A stretch of DNA of 35,619 nt from Actinomycetes bacterium (GTDB lineage: Bacteria; Actinomycetota; Acidimicrobiia; Acidimicrobiales; RAAP-2), in NCBI GenBank assembly GCA_021807265.1, contig JAKAPH010000007.1, forward strand, positions 1-35,619, given 5' to 3'. The position numbers and the translations under genes are program-made. Of this stretch, positions 1-7,449 are shown piece after piece (position 1 is the stretch's first letter; every line of letters starts with the position of its first letter). The notes below the pieces were generated by a model, which was not told the origin of the DNA, ran no database searches, and saw nothing but the letters and a program-made list of their open reading frames with translations.

Positions 1-282
1 CGAAGGTGAGCGAGGGATCTGGGCCGGGCTTGTCCTCCCGCATCGAGCTCCCGTCTCTCTTCGTCCACCTGACGGGCCCCGGGGTCTGGCGCCTCGTCGC
101 GCCAACGCCTCGACCGGTCTGGCACCAACCGTATACCTGGGCTCTTTCACGGGACCGTCACCGTGTGCCGGTGGGATGACGGCCGTTCCGGTGTCGAACG
201 CTTCTCGAGACGTGCGCGGTCACGGCGAATTCGAGCGTCGACGCCACGTTGCGCCCGCCGGGCGGGCAGTGGCGTTCGTTCC
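1..282. other. Window-edge region, possible 3' end of a gene
   Basis: I see no recognisable gene here. One plus-strand frame is open from base 3 to a TGA at 177-179 and has GC-rich third positions like the real genes, so it could be the last ~58 codons of a gene that begins to the left. The translation (it ends in RVPVG) resembles nothing I know, and a second frame is also open through this stretch, as often happens at this GC content. Bases 180-282 hold no gene I can support and lead into the hydrolase promoter. Confidence 0.25.
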
Positions 283-288
283 TATGCT
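283..288 (+). promoter_or_regulatory. Candidate -10 element of the hydrolase gene
   Basis: TATGCT lies 26 nt before the ATG at 315. Transcription would start near 295, giving a short leader of about 20 nt that contains the purine-rich ribosome site GGGGGCG. No convincing -35 is visible. Confidence 0.4.
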
Positions 289-314
289 GACGATGCAGAT
301 TGGGGGCGACGCAC

Positions 315-875
315 ATGAGCGAGTACGTCGATTGGCCGGTTGCGAGTGACCAACCGGTCGGGCTCGCCGTGCTGTTGCCGGGCCAGCACTATCCAGCGAC
401 GATGCCACTGCTCACCTTCGCGGGCAGAGTGGCAGCCCAGCGTGGCTGGCGAGTTCGTGCCGTCTCGTGGCAGGCGCCACAACTGGACATCCAGGAAGCC
501 ATTGCCTGGGTCGGGTCCGAACTGCAGCACGCGATCGGCGACTTCAACGGACGCGTGCTGGTGATCGCAAAATCGCTCGGCACGTGTAGCGCGGTTTACG
601 CGAGTCAGCTCGGCTTCGACGCCATCTGGCTGACCCCACTGCTGCACGTGCCCGATGTCGTTGCGGCGATGGCCCGCAACTCGGGTCGACAGCTGCTCGT
701 CGGTGGCACCGAGGACCCCGCGTGGGACAGCGCAATCGCGCGGACGATCGGAGGAGACATTTTCCAGGTCGACGGCGCGGACCACGGCATGTTCGTCCCC
801 GACGCGGTTCGCAGCGCCGAACTGCACGCCGACGTCGCTCGCGCGATCGACCAGTGGCTCCTAACCACGCCGTGA
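315..875 (+). CDS. Small alpha/beta hydrolase
   Basis: This is a 186-residue cytoplasmic protein of the alpha/beta hydrolase (dienelactone-hydrolase-like) type. It opens with a strand and turn (LAVLLPGQHY) typical of the oxyanion-loop region. The nucleophile elbow is AKSLG around residue 87, where the classical G-x-S-x-G has Ala in the first position. The acid is probably the Asp in GGTEDPAWD and the histidine is in GADHGMF. The ATG at 315 is preferred over an in-frame TTG at 300 because GGGGGCG sits just before it. No substrate can be inferred. The gene ends 52 bp before the c-di-GMP gene, which has its own promoter, so the two are probably separate units. Confidence 0.75.
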   Translation: MSEYVDWPVASDQPVGLAVLLPGQHYPATMPLLTFAGRVAAQRGWRVRAVSWQAPQLDIQEAIAWVGSELQHAIGDFNGRVLVIAKSLGTCSAVYASQLGFDAIWLTPLLHVPDVVAAMARNSGRQLLVGGTEDPAWDSAIARTIGGDIFQVDGADHGMFVPDAVRSAELHADVARAIDQWLLTTP

Positions 876-915
876 CGAGTCGACGTCGCACCGCGATGTC
901 AAAAGACCCGGGGCG

Positions 916-921
916 TAATCT
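916..921 (+). promoter_or_regulatory. -10 element of a leaderless promoter (GGDEF-EAL gene)
   Basis: TAATCT ends 6 nt before the GTG start at 928, so the transcript should begin at or within a base or two of the start codon. No Shine-Dalgarno sequence precedes this GTG. Confidence 0.55.
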
Positions 922-927
922 AAGGCG

Positions 928-3900
928 GTGGACGGGCACGAGGCGACACGCCGCTGGTTGATCGCGGCTGGTATCGCGTGGGAAGTCGCCGTCATCGCAA
1001 CCGACCTCGCGATGGAGAGCCATCACGTCACACTGATCTTGCTCACGGTTCCCGTCCTCGCGTTGTCGCCCTATGTGTCGCGCGCCACGACGGTCGTGGG
1101 CTCGTTCGTCGCGTTTCTCGCCGCCCTCGTGCTCAGCATCCACGACCGCACCGTCAACACCGAGCGTCAATGGACGTCGCTCGTCGTGGTGGTGCTCGTG
1201 TGCTCCTTCGCCGTGTGGATCGCGACGCTGACTCGGCGGCTTGGCAATCAGGTCGTAGCGGCCTCAGAGGAAGCGAATCACGACAGCCTCACTGGACTTC
1301 GCAATCGCCGCGGTATTAGTACCGGGACGCTGGATGGCCTCGAGGGGGGCCGGCCCCTCGCCGTGATTTTGGTGGATCTGGATCACTTCAAGCAGGTGAA
1401 CGACACCTACGGGCACGACGTGGGTGATCAGGTGCTGATTGAGGTGGCGCACCGACTGCGCGGCGCCGTGCGCGACCAAGACGTGGTCTCGCGCTACGGG
1501 GGCGAGGAGTTCGTCGTGCTCTCGCGAAGCGGGGACGACGCACCAACGATCGCCGAGCGAATCCTGCACGACCTGCGAAGCCAGCCCGTCGACACCCCGA
1601 GCGTGGCCCTCACCGTCACCGCGTCGGCAGGCGTTGCGAGCGTCGACGACGAGGGTGGGGTCGAGTTCGCCCTGCTGCGCGCCGACGAAGCGCTCTACGC
1701 GGCGAAGCGGGCTGGGCGAGATCAAGTGGTGGTGTGGAGCGCCTCGGCGTCACAGTGGTGGAATGCTCCGCGCGACGAGCACGTGCGACGGGCACCCCGA
1801 AACGGGTTGACATCGCCTGCGCCCACCCCGTTGATCGGCAGTGGCGCCCTGCTCGAGCACGTTCACTACCTCATCGGAACGGGGTCGATGGCCTGGATTG
1901 ACACGGACGTGAGTGGGCGCATTGTGGGTGCGTCGACGTCGGTGGACACGATCCTCGGCGTGACGCCCGACGAGATTGAGGGCACGATGTCCTGGGACCT
2001 GTTCGACGAGCGTGACCGAACCGTGGCCCGCTCCAGGCGACAGGCCATCTTGCGCGGCGAGGTCGTGGGCGAGCGACCATTGCGGGTGCAGCACGCAACG
2101 AGGGGCAGCCGCTGGGTCATCGTCGGAGCGACGCGGCGCGTGAGCGCCGGTGAGGTAGTCGGTGCGGTGATGAGCCTGCGCGAGTTCCACGCCGAGACGG
2201 TGCAACGTCACGCTCTCGCCGCCCTCCTGGAGGCGGGCAAGCTCTTCGCGACCGCTGAATCAGAGTCGACCCTCGTGCAGCAACTCTGCGACGCCTTGGT
2301 CAACCACGGCGAATACGTCTTCGCGTGGTACGGACGACGGCGCGAGGACTTCACGGTCGAAAAGGTCGCGATGAGTCGCGAGCACCGCGAATACCTCAAC
2401 TCGGTCTCCCTGCGCTACGACGACAGCGCCGTCGGAAGAGGTCCGACGGGGCGCGCCCTCGCGACGGAGGTGATCCAGACGATCGACGACCTTCAGAGCG
2501 AGGCGTCGTTCCTGCCGTGGCAACAGGCGGCGCTGCTGCACGGCTTCCGATCGTCGATCGCAATCCCGGTCTTCGCATCCTCGCAGCTCGACGGTGTCAT
2601 CACCATCTACGCCGGTGAGAGCGAAGCGTTCCCTCGGGTCGCTCAAGAGACGCTGACGCAGATCGCGATCCTGGTCGGTTCGAGTCTGGAGCGCATCCGC
2701 ACGAGGCAGCGCATGGCCGAGAGTTCGTCCCAAGAGGCCATTCTCTCGCGCGCCATCGATCAGACCAGCGACTCGGTGCTCATCACCGATGTTCATGGTC
2801 AGATCATCTTCGTCAACGACGCGCTGCTGGAGAACTCGGGATTCGAGCGCGATGAGGTGATCGGACACAACCCTCGCATCTTCCAGAGCGGTTTGACACC
2901 GCCCGACGTGTACACGCAGATGTGGGATCGACTGTTGCGCCGCGAAACGTGGCGCGGCCAGGTCGTCAATCGCCGCAAGGACGGACGGCTGATCTTCGAG
3001 CAGACCACTATCTCTCCACTCGTCGAAGGGGATCGCATCGTCGGCTACGTCGGCGTGCGCAAGGACATGACCGGACTGTTTGCCCTCGAGGAGCGCTTGG
3101 GTGACGTCGTCAACGAGCGCCAGGCGCTGACCCTCGCGTTCTCCGAACCGCTGGCGGCCACGGATTTTGCGGAGGCGGCGAGGGACTTCTGCGTGCGCTT
3201 GCTCTCGCTGCCGGCGGTCAAGTCCGCGCGTATCGCGGTATTGGGAACGAGCCATTCGCTGCTTCCCGAGGTGGTCGACTTCCACGGGGTGCTGCACCTC
3301 GGTGGCGAGCCCATCGAACTCGATCCAGACGTGGTCGCACGATTGGAGTCGGGACCGCTGCTGCTGGTATCGGCGACTGAGGAACACATCGGCGAGCGAG
3401 TGCTGGCCCCTTCGCTGCTGACGGCACTCGGGGAGGAGACCTACAAGCGCGCCGCGCTTGTAGGTCTCTCGTGGGGCGCAGTTCCCCGTGCGCTTGTCGT
3501 GATGGGCGTCAGCAATGACGCCGATCTGGTCCAAATGGACGACATCATGTTCCGCGAGATCGGCTTGATCGCGACGCAGTCGCTCGCCGAGCTGGCTTTG
3601 CGCTACGCGGACTCCTACGCCGGCCGCCAACAGATGGCCGAGCTCATCGCGGACAAGTCCTTCGACACGCGGTTCCAGCCGATCGTGGACTTTCGCTCCG
3701 GCACGACGCTGGGATTCGAGGCACTGACCAGGTTCCAAGACGGTCGGACGCCGGATCAGGTCTTCGACGAGTCCGGCCGGTTGGGCTATCGCGGCGAACT
3801 CGAGCGTGCGTGCGCCCAGTCCGCGCTCGACCAGGCGACGCTCCTGCCGCCCGATGCGTTCGTGACGCTCAACTTCCTTCCCAGTGTGCTCAGCGAAACG

Positions 3901-4326
3901 GCCACGCGGCACCTCATCAACGAGTCCGCTCGTCCGGTCATCGTCGAGGTCACCGAGTACGCGGCCGTCGACGACTACTCCCAATTGCTCGACGCCATCG
4001 CGACCCTGCCCAACGCGAGGCTGGCGGTCGACGATGCTGGCGCCGGGCATTCGAGCCTACGCCACGTGATGGAACTCAATCCCGACATCGTCAAGATCGA
4101 CATCTCACTCATCAGCAACATCGACGCGCGGCCCGACAAACAGGCGCTCGTCGCGTCCCTGGTCCACTTCGGATCCCTGACCGGGACGATCCTGGTCTTT
4201 GAGGGCGTCGAGCGGGCCGAGGAGTTCGAGACACTGAGCGACCTCGCCCGGGAATGGCCCGAGGCGATCGTGTGGGGACAGGGCTACTGGTGGTCCCGCC
4301 CGGCTCCCGTGTCGACGTTCCGCTAG
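928..4326 (+). CDS. Membrane GGDEF-PAS-GAF-PAS-EAL cyclic-di-GMP protein
   Basis: This 1132-residue protein probably both makes and degrades cyclic di-GMP. About four membrane helices fill residues 1-105. The GGDEF domain follows (about 117-270) with an intact GGEEF site at 191-195 and an RDQD inhibitory I-site exactly five residues upstream. Then come a PAS-like domain (~315-420), a GAF domain (~435-600), a second PAS (~605-720) and a GAF-like stretch (~730-900). The C-terminal EAL domain has E931 in FEALTRF, the Asn of LNFLP, Glu of VEVTE, the Asp pair of DDAGAG, Lys of IVKID, Glu of FEGVE and Gln of GQGYW, so catalytic residues look complete. The unusual point is order: GGDEF is N-terminal and separated from EAL by about 600 residues of sensory domains. 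The gene carries a perfect 33-bp palindrome at 3436-3468 and ends 7 bp from a convergent PAS-GAF-PAS gene. Confidence 0.9.
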   Translation: MDGHEATRRWLIAAGIAWEVAVIATDLAMESHHVTLILLTVPVLALSPYVSRATTVVGSFVAFLAALVLSIHDRTVNTERQWTSLVVVVLVCSFAVWIATLTRRLGNQVVAASEEANHDSLTGLRNRRGISTGTLDGLEGGRPLAVILVDLDHFKQVNDTYGHDVGDQVLIEVAHRLRGAVRDQDVVSRYGGEEFVVLSRSGDDAPTIAERILHDLRSQPVDTPSVALTVTASAGVASVDDEGGVEFALLRADEALYAAKRAGRDQVVVWSASASQWWNAPRDEHVRRAPRNGLTSPAPTPLIGSGALLEHVHYLIGTGSMAWIDTDVSGRIVGASTSVDTILGVTPDEIEGTMSWDLFDERDRTVARSRRQAILRGEVVGERPLRVQHATRGSRWVIVGATRRVSAGEVVGAVMSLREFHAETVQRHALAALLEAGKLFATAESESTLVQQLCDALVNHGEYVFAWYGRRREDFTVEKVAMSREHREYLNSVSLRYDDSAVGRGPTGRALATEVIQTIDDLQSEASFLPWQQAALLHGFRSSIAIPVFASSQLDGVITIYAGESEAFPRVAQETLTQIAILVGSSLERIRTRQRMAESSSQEAILSRAIDQTSDSVLITDVHGQIIFVNDALLENSGFERDEVIGHNPRIFQSGLTPPDVYTQMWDRLLRRETWRGQVVNRRKDGRLIFEQTTISPLVEGDRIVGYVGVRKDMTGLFALEERLGDVVNERQALTLAFSEPLAATDFAEAARDFCVRLLSLPAVKSARIAVLGTSHSLLPEVVDFHGVLHLGGEPIELDPDVVARLESGPLLLVSATEEHIGERVLAPSLLTALGEETYKRAALVGLSWGAVPRALVVMGVSNDADLVQMDDIMFREIGLIATQSLAELALRYADSYAGRQQMAELIADKSFDTRFQPIVDFRSGTTLGFEALTRFQDGRTPDQVFDESGRLGYRGELERACAQSALDQATLLPPDAFVTLNFLPSVLSETATRHLINESARPVIVEVTEYAAVDDYSQLLDAIATLPNARLAVDDAGAGHSSLRHVMELNPDIVKIDISLISNIDARPDKQALVASLVHFGSLTGTILVFEGVERAEEFETLSDLAREWPEAIVWGQGYWWSRPAPVSTFR
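3436..3468. repeat. Perfect 33-bp palindrome inside the GGDEF-EAL gene
   Basis: The left arm at 3436-3451 begins GAGACCTAC and its exact reverse complement lies at 3453-3468, separated by one base. It encodes residues 837-847 (around TYKRAALVG) in the GAF-like segment before the EAL domain. A 16-bp perfect arm inside coding sequence is very unlikely by chance. Confidence 0.95.
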
Positions 4327-4333
4327 GGCGAAC

Positions 4334-5686
4334 CTAGTCCTCGGGCGCTGTCGATGCGGATTCGGTGAGCACGCCAATTCGCGCGGGCCGCCCGTCAAAC
4401 TCCGTGACGATCGACCTCGCGCGCACTCCGATCCGTCGCCCCGTGTCGTCCAGTGTCTCGAAGGTGAAGTCGATGTTCCCCTCGTCGTTGGTGCGCGTCT
4501 TTTCGATCAGTGCGTCGAGGCGATCGCGGAACTCTGTTGGCACACTGAGCCGCGACTCGCGGCCGATCAGCTCCTTCGCCGAGGAGAAGCCCAGCAGTTT
4601 GGCCGAGCGGTCGTTCAGGAAACTGAACCGGCTGTCCTGGATCACGTAGATGCCGAGGTGGAGCTGGTCCAGGGCGTGATTGAGGTTTCGCTCGAACCGG
4701 GTGGCGACTTCCCTTGAGCGCAACTCCTGTCGGCGCGAGGAGAAGTTCTCGAGCGCGTAAGAGATGTCCGAGGAGACCTCGCTGAGCAGTCGGTCGATCT
4801 CCTCGCTGAAATGCAACTCGCTGCGCGAGTACGCGGTCAGGACGGCCACGGTCGACCCGTCGCGTTTGAGGGGGAGTGATTCGCTGGACGCCCAGTGGTG
4901 CTTGATCACCAGCTGGCCGATGGCGTCGTCCGCCAGTGTCGTGGACGCGCGGCGCCAGACAATGCGGCCCTCGTTCAACGAGATCAACGCCAAGTCGTAG
5001 GAGGCCGCTGGGTTCCGCTCGAGGATCTCCTGGCGCGCGGCGAGGAACTCCTCGACCCCCACCCCGGCCCAGGCCACGGGTACGAGCTCGCGTCCGTTGT
5101 CGAACTGGCCGATCCACGCGGCGTCGGCGTGACCGGAGTCCACCATCGCCTGGCACACGCGGTGGAAGAGCTCCGATTCGTCGTGGCTGTTCACCGTCGC
5201 GTGATTGCAAGCGCTGAGCGTCTTGTACAGCTTGACGAGCTCCTCGTTGGACACCTCGATCGCCTTGCGATCGCCGACATCGAAGATGACGCCCCGAATC
5301 GTGAGGCCAGAGCCCGTCTCGTCGCGGGCTACGACGCGACCGCGGACGCAGAGCCAGTGAATGCTCTGGTCCGGCCAGAGAACACGGAAGTCGAACTCGT
5401 ATGAGTCAGGCCCCCCGGGCGCGAGTGACTCATCAATGACCCGGTTGGCGAGAGGGCGGTCCTCGTCAATGGTTGCGTCTAGGAAGGTTTCAGCGTGCCA
5501 AGGGTTCTGCCAGTCCAGTCCGTAGAGCGCGTCGTGATTCGCGGATCGCTGCATCAGGTTTTCGCGGACGTTGTACTCCCAAACGGCCACACCGCTCATC
5601 TCGGTCGTTACTCGAAGCAACTCATCGGAAGCGAGCAACTCATAAGGGAGGGGGGCCCGTCTAGAACGCTCGTCGTCGCTCGACAT
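4334..5686 (-). CDS. PAS-GAF-PAS sensory protein without output domain
   Basis: This 450-residue soluble protein has an N-terminal PAS domain (about residues 20-145), a GAF domain (about 160-310) and a C-terminal PAS domain (about 330-440). It stops there, with no GGDEF, EAL, kinase, phosphatase or DNA-binding domain and no membrane helix. It may sense a ligand or redox cue and act on a partner, or be the sensory remnant of a longer signalling protein. The ATG at 5686 is chosen over a TTG at 5695 because GGAGGT sits 8 nt before it. The gene converges on the GGDEF-EAL gene, whose PAS/GAF content it resembles; a functional pairing is inference only. Confidence 0.75.
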   Translation of the reverse strand: MSSDDERSRRAPLPYELLASDELLRVTTEMSGVAVWEYNVRENLMQRSANHDALYGLDWQNPWHAETFLDATIDEDRPLANRVIDESLAPGGPDSYEFDFRVLWPDQSIHWLCVRGRVVARDETGSGLTIRGVIFDVGDRKAIEVSNEELVKLYKTLSACNHATVNSHDESELFHRVCQAMVDSGHADAAWIGQFDNGRELVPVAWAGVGVEEFLAARQEILERNPAASYDLALISLNEGRIVWRRASTTLADDAIGQLVIKHHWASSESLPLKRDGSTVAVLTAYSRSELHFSEEIDRLLSEVSSDISYALENFSSRRQELRSREVATRFERNLNHALDQLHLGIYVIQDSRFSFLNDRSAKLLGFSSAKELIGRESRLSVPTEFRDRLDALIEKTRTNDEGNIDFTFETLDDTGRRIGVRARSIVTEFDGRPARIGVLTESASTAPED

Positions 5687-5700
5687 ACGAAGCAACCTCC

Positions 5701-5718
5701 ATTGCGATGAGCCGCAAT
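5701..5718 (-). promoter_or_regulatory. Leader hairpin touching the ribosome site of the PAS gene
   Basis: On the minus strand ATTGCG and CGCAAT form a perfect 6-bp stem with a 6-nt loop. The stem ends directly against the GGAGGT ribosome site (5695-5700) of the PAS-GAF-PAS gene. It could modulate ribosome access, but no known riboswitch class is recognisable. Confidence 0.4.
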
Positions 5719-5735
5719 TGCCCTGTGGTGCACCG

Positions 5736-5741
5736 ATCCTA
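5736..5741 (-). promoter_or_regulatory. Candidate -10 element of the PAS-GAF-PAS gene
   Basis: TAGGAT on the minus strand would start transcription near 5729 and give a leader of about 43 nt holding the hairpin and a strong Shine-Dalgarno sequence. The same hexamer occurs upstream of the thiolase gene. Confidence 0.4.
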
Positions 5742-6155
5742 ACGTCGCACCCCGGAATGTCAATCGCGGGTTTCGTTCCACCACTCCCTCCGGGCCCCGT
5801 CTCCTCTTCTGACTAGGGAGACGTAGAAATGCGATTTGATTGCGAGCGGCATTCAGTGGCGCCGGGTGGCCGCGGAGTGGTCTTCGGGCCGATTCGACTG
5901 TGCACCGGCGCAGCTCGTGCGTATAGCCCTCGTCCCGTCTGACGGGTGGGCACGCGAAGACTCGAGAGTCGCGCGGCTCGACGAAGCGCGATCACCACGA
6001 ACTGCTCGATGGCGTAGAGACCGATCGACCCTCACCTGCTGTCGCGACGGCCGCGATCGAGACCGAGTTTGATCGGCGCGACCAGTTCCCTGGTACTCCC
6101 CTGCGCCCAGCGTCGCGATGGCCGGGGTCGCGAGGGCATGGAACTTCGTTGCGGA
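5742..6155. other. Gene-poor stretch between the PAS gene and tRNA-Leu
   Basis: About 410 bp hold no convincing gene. Open frames on both strands are low-complexity Arg/Ser/Pro-rich translations without a ribosome site, and one runs into the tRNA. The visible structure is a 7-bp inverted repeat CGTCTCC...GGAGACG at 5799-5824 with a 12-nt loop and no T tract on either side, of uncertain meaning. Confidence 0.5.
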
Positions 6156-6173
6156 ACCGGACGAAAGTCCGGT
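6156..6173 (-). terminator. Hairpin downstream of tRNA-Leu
   Basis: ACCGGAC and GTCCGGT form a perfect 7-bp stem; the loop is GAAA as read on the plus strand. It begins four bases past the encoded CCA end of tRNA-Leu, so on the minus strand it is well placed as a transcript end or processing hairpin. It lacks a U tract. Confidence 0.45.
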
Positions 6174-6176
6174 CGG

Positions 6177-6263
6177 TGGTGGGCGAGGGGGGACTTGAAC
6201 CCCCACATCCTTTCGAATACAGGCACCTGAAGCCTGCGCGTCTGCCTATTTCGCCACTCGCCC
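6177..6263 (-). tRNA. tRNA-Leu(CAG), CCA end encoded
   Basis: The minus strand folds as a class II tRNA. The acceptor stem is GGGCGAG/CTCGCCC, the anticodon stem CAGGC/GCCTG encloses the 7-nt loop TTCAGGT (anticodon CAG), and a variable arm and GGGGGTTCAAGTCCCCC T-arm follow. A73 and CCA are encoded at 6180-6177. It reads divergently from fhaA, whose start is under 90 bp away. Confidence 0.95.
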
Positions 6264-6334
6264 TGGGACTTGGTTACATTAGTCCAAGTTGGCTACCCCG
6301 GCGTCTACGACGTCGGTTTTGGGGCGCTGGCCAG

Positions 6335-6340
6335 TACCAT
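6335..6340 (+). promoter_or_regulatory. -10 element upstream of fhaA
   Basis: TACCAT ends 9 nt before the ATG at 6350; an in-frame GTG lies at 6344. The same hexamer sits 8 nt before crgA. Together they suggest the fhaA-pbpA message begins at or next to its start codon. Confidence 0.5.
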
Positions 6341-6349
6341 TAGGTGGTT

Positions 6350-6997
6350 ATGGTGCTCAAGTCTGTGGAAAACCGTCTGGAGCGGCTCTTCGAGCGGACT
6401 TTCGCGCGTCCGTTCAAGAGTGGGCTGCAGCCAATCGAGATCGGTGCGCGGATCATCCGCGAGGTGGACCTGACGCGCCAACTGACGAACCAGGGACCGA
6501 TCTCGCCGAACGAGATTCACGTCTGGTTGAGCCCCGCCGACGCGAATCGGTTCGACGGATTCCAAAAGGCGTTGATCAGTGAGCTCGAGGAGACGGTCCG
6601 CCAGCACGCGATCAACGAGGGGTACAACTTCGTCGGACCGGTCGCGGTCGAGATATTCGTCGACGACGATCTTCGAACCGGCGACCTCGCGGTCAAGACC
6701 GATTTCCTCGGCGGCGATGCGCACCCGCGGCTCATCGCTGACGACGGACGCACCTTCACGATCGGCGACCGACCAGTCGTGATTGGGCGTAGCCCCGACG
6801 TGGACGTCGTCATCAATGACTCGAACGTCTCGCGTCGCCACGCGGAGGTCTGGCGAACGGCTGAAGGGGTCGCCATCAGGGATTTGCAGTCAACGAACGG
6901 GACCTACGTGAACGGACATCGTGTCACCGCGGTCTCGCTCTCGCCCCGTGACGACGTGACCGTCGGGGCGCTGCACCTACGGATTGAGTTGGCTTGA
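6350..6997 (+). CDS. fhaA: FHA-domain protein FhaA (DUF3662-FHA)
   Basis: This 215-residue protein has the FhaA N-terminal domain (DUF3662, about residues 1-115, beginning with a short helix around SVENRLERLF) and a C-terminal FHA domain. The phosphothreonine-binding signature is complete: GRS, SRRH and STNGTYVNG. FHA domains dock phosphorylated kinase or partner proteins, and FhaA in mycobacteria binds phosphorylated pseudokinase MviN in control of peptidoglycan synthesis. Mycobacterial FhaA is much longer (about 527 residues) because of a low-complexity linker; here the two domains are nearly adjacent. First gene of the cluster; its TGA overlaps the TTG start of fhaB. GTG 6344 is an alternative start two codons earlier. 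Confidence 0.88.
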   Translation: MVLKSVENRLERLFERTFARPFKSGLQPIEIGARIIREVDLTRQLTNQGPISPNEIHVWLSPADANRFDGFQKALISELEETVRQHAINEGYNFVGPVAVEIFVDDDLRTGDLAVKTDFLGGDAHPRLIADDGRTFTIGDRPVVIGRSPDVDVVINDSNVSRRHAEVWRTAEGVAIRDLQSTNGTYVNGHRVTAVSLSPRDDVTVGALHLRIELA

Positions 6998-7449
6998 GTC
7001 TTCTCGCCGCGTCGTCGAACTACGCCGCGGTGATCCGGCCGCTGCAAGTCCTGGTCATGGTCGTGGCCCTGCTCTTCTTCGCGCGCGTCCTGCGCGTGGC
7101 GATGGTCGAGTCCCGGCCAGCCGACCAGGAGTCGGGCCGGTCCCGGCGCAAGCGGTCGGTCCCACTGGCGTTGGAGTTCCTTGAGCCCGACGACATGGCG
7201 GGCGGACGGATCGACGTGGACCTGGCGGTCGTGATCGGTCGCGGCGCCGACTGCGACGTCTCACTGTCGGACACCTTCCTCTCGACGCGCCACGCCCGTG
7301 TGGCGAACGATGCGGGTGACCTGTCGATCGAGGACCTGGGCTCGACGAACGGGACCTACGTGAACCAAGAGCTCATTCGCGGGCGGGTACTGCTCAAGCG
7401 GGGCGACGTGATCCAGGTCGGAGGCGTCCTCTTGGAGGTGGTTCGTTGA
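6994..7449 (+). CDS. fhaB: Membrane-anchored FHA-domain protein FhaB/FipA
   Basis: This 151-residue protein has one N-terminal membrane helix (about residues 13-32, around VLVMVVALLFF), a short basic linker, and a cytoplasmic FHA domain with GRG, STRH and STNGTYVN. In mycobacteria the homologue FipA (FhaB) interacts with FtsZ and FtsQ and is a PknA substrate. The TTG start is chosen because it forms a TTGA overlap with the fhaA stop, leaves the membrane helix intact, and matches the identical overlap at the next junction. It lies between fhaA and pstP as in other actinobacteria. Confidence 0.9.
   Translation: MSLLAASSNYAAVIRPLQVLVMVVALLFFARVLRVAMVESRPADQESGRSRRKRSVPLALEFLEPDDMAGGRIDVDLAVVIGRGADCDVSLSDTFLSTRHARVANDAGDLSIEDLGSTNGTYVNQELIRGRVLLKRGDVIQVGGVLLEVVR

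Noticed and set aside
2260-4050. 596-codon open frame antisense to the GGDEF-EAL gene
   Set aside because: Its translation is Arg/Asp-rich low-complexity sequence with no domain, and the opposite strand has clear, continuous domains; it is an artefact of high GC.
5701-5741. c-di-GMP or other known riboswitch upstream of the PAS gene
   Set aside because: Only a 6-bp hairpin is seen; conserved features of any known riboswitch class are absent.
5742-6206. Possible small gene in the gap before tRNA-Leu
   Set aside because: The frames are Arg/Pro/Ser-rich, lack a ribosome site and some cross the tRNA.
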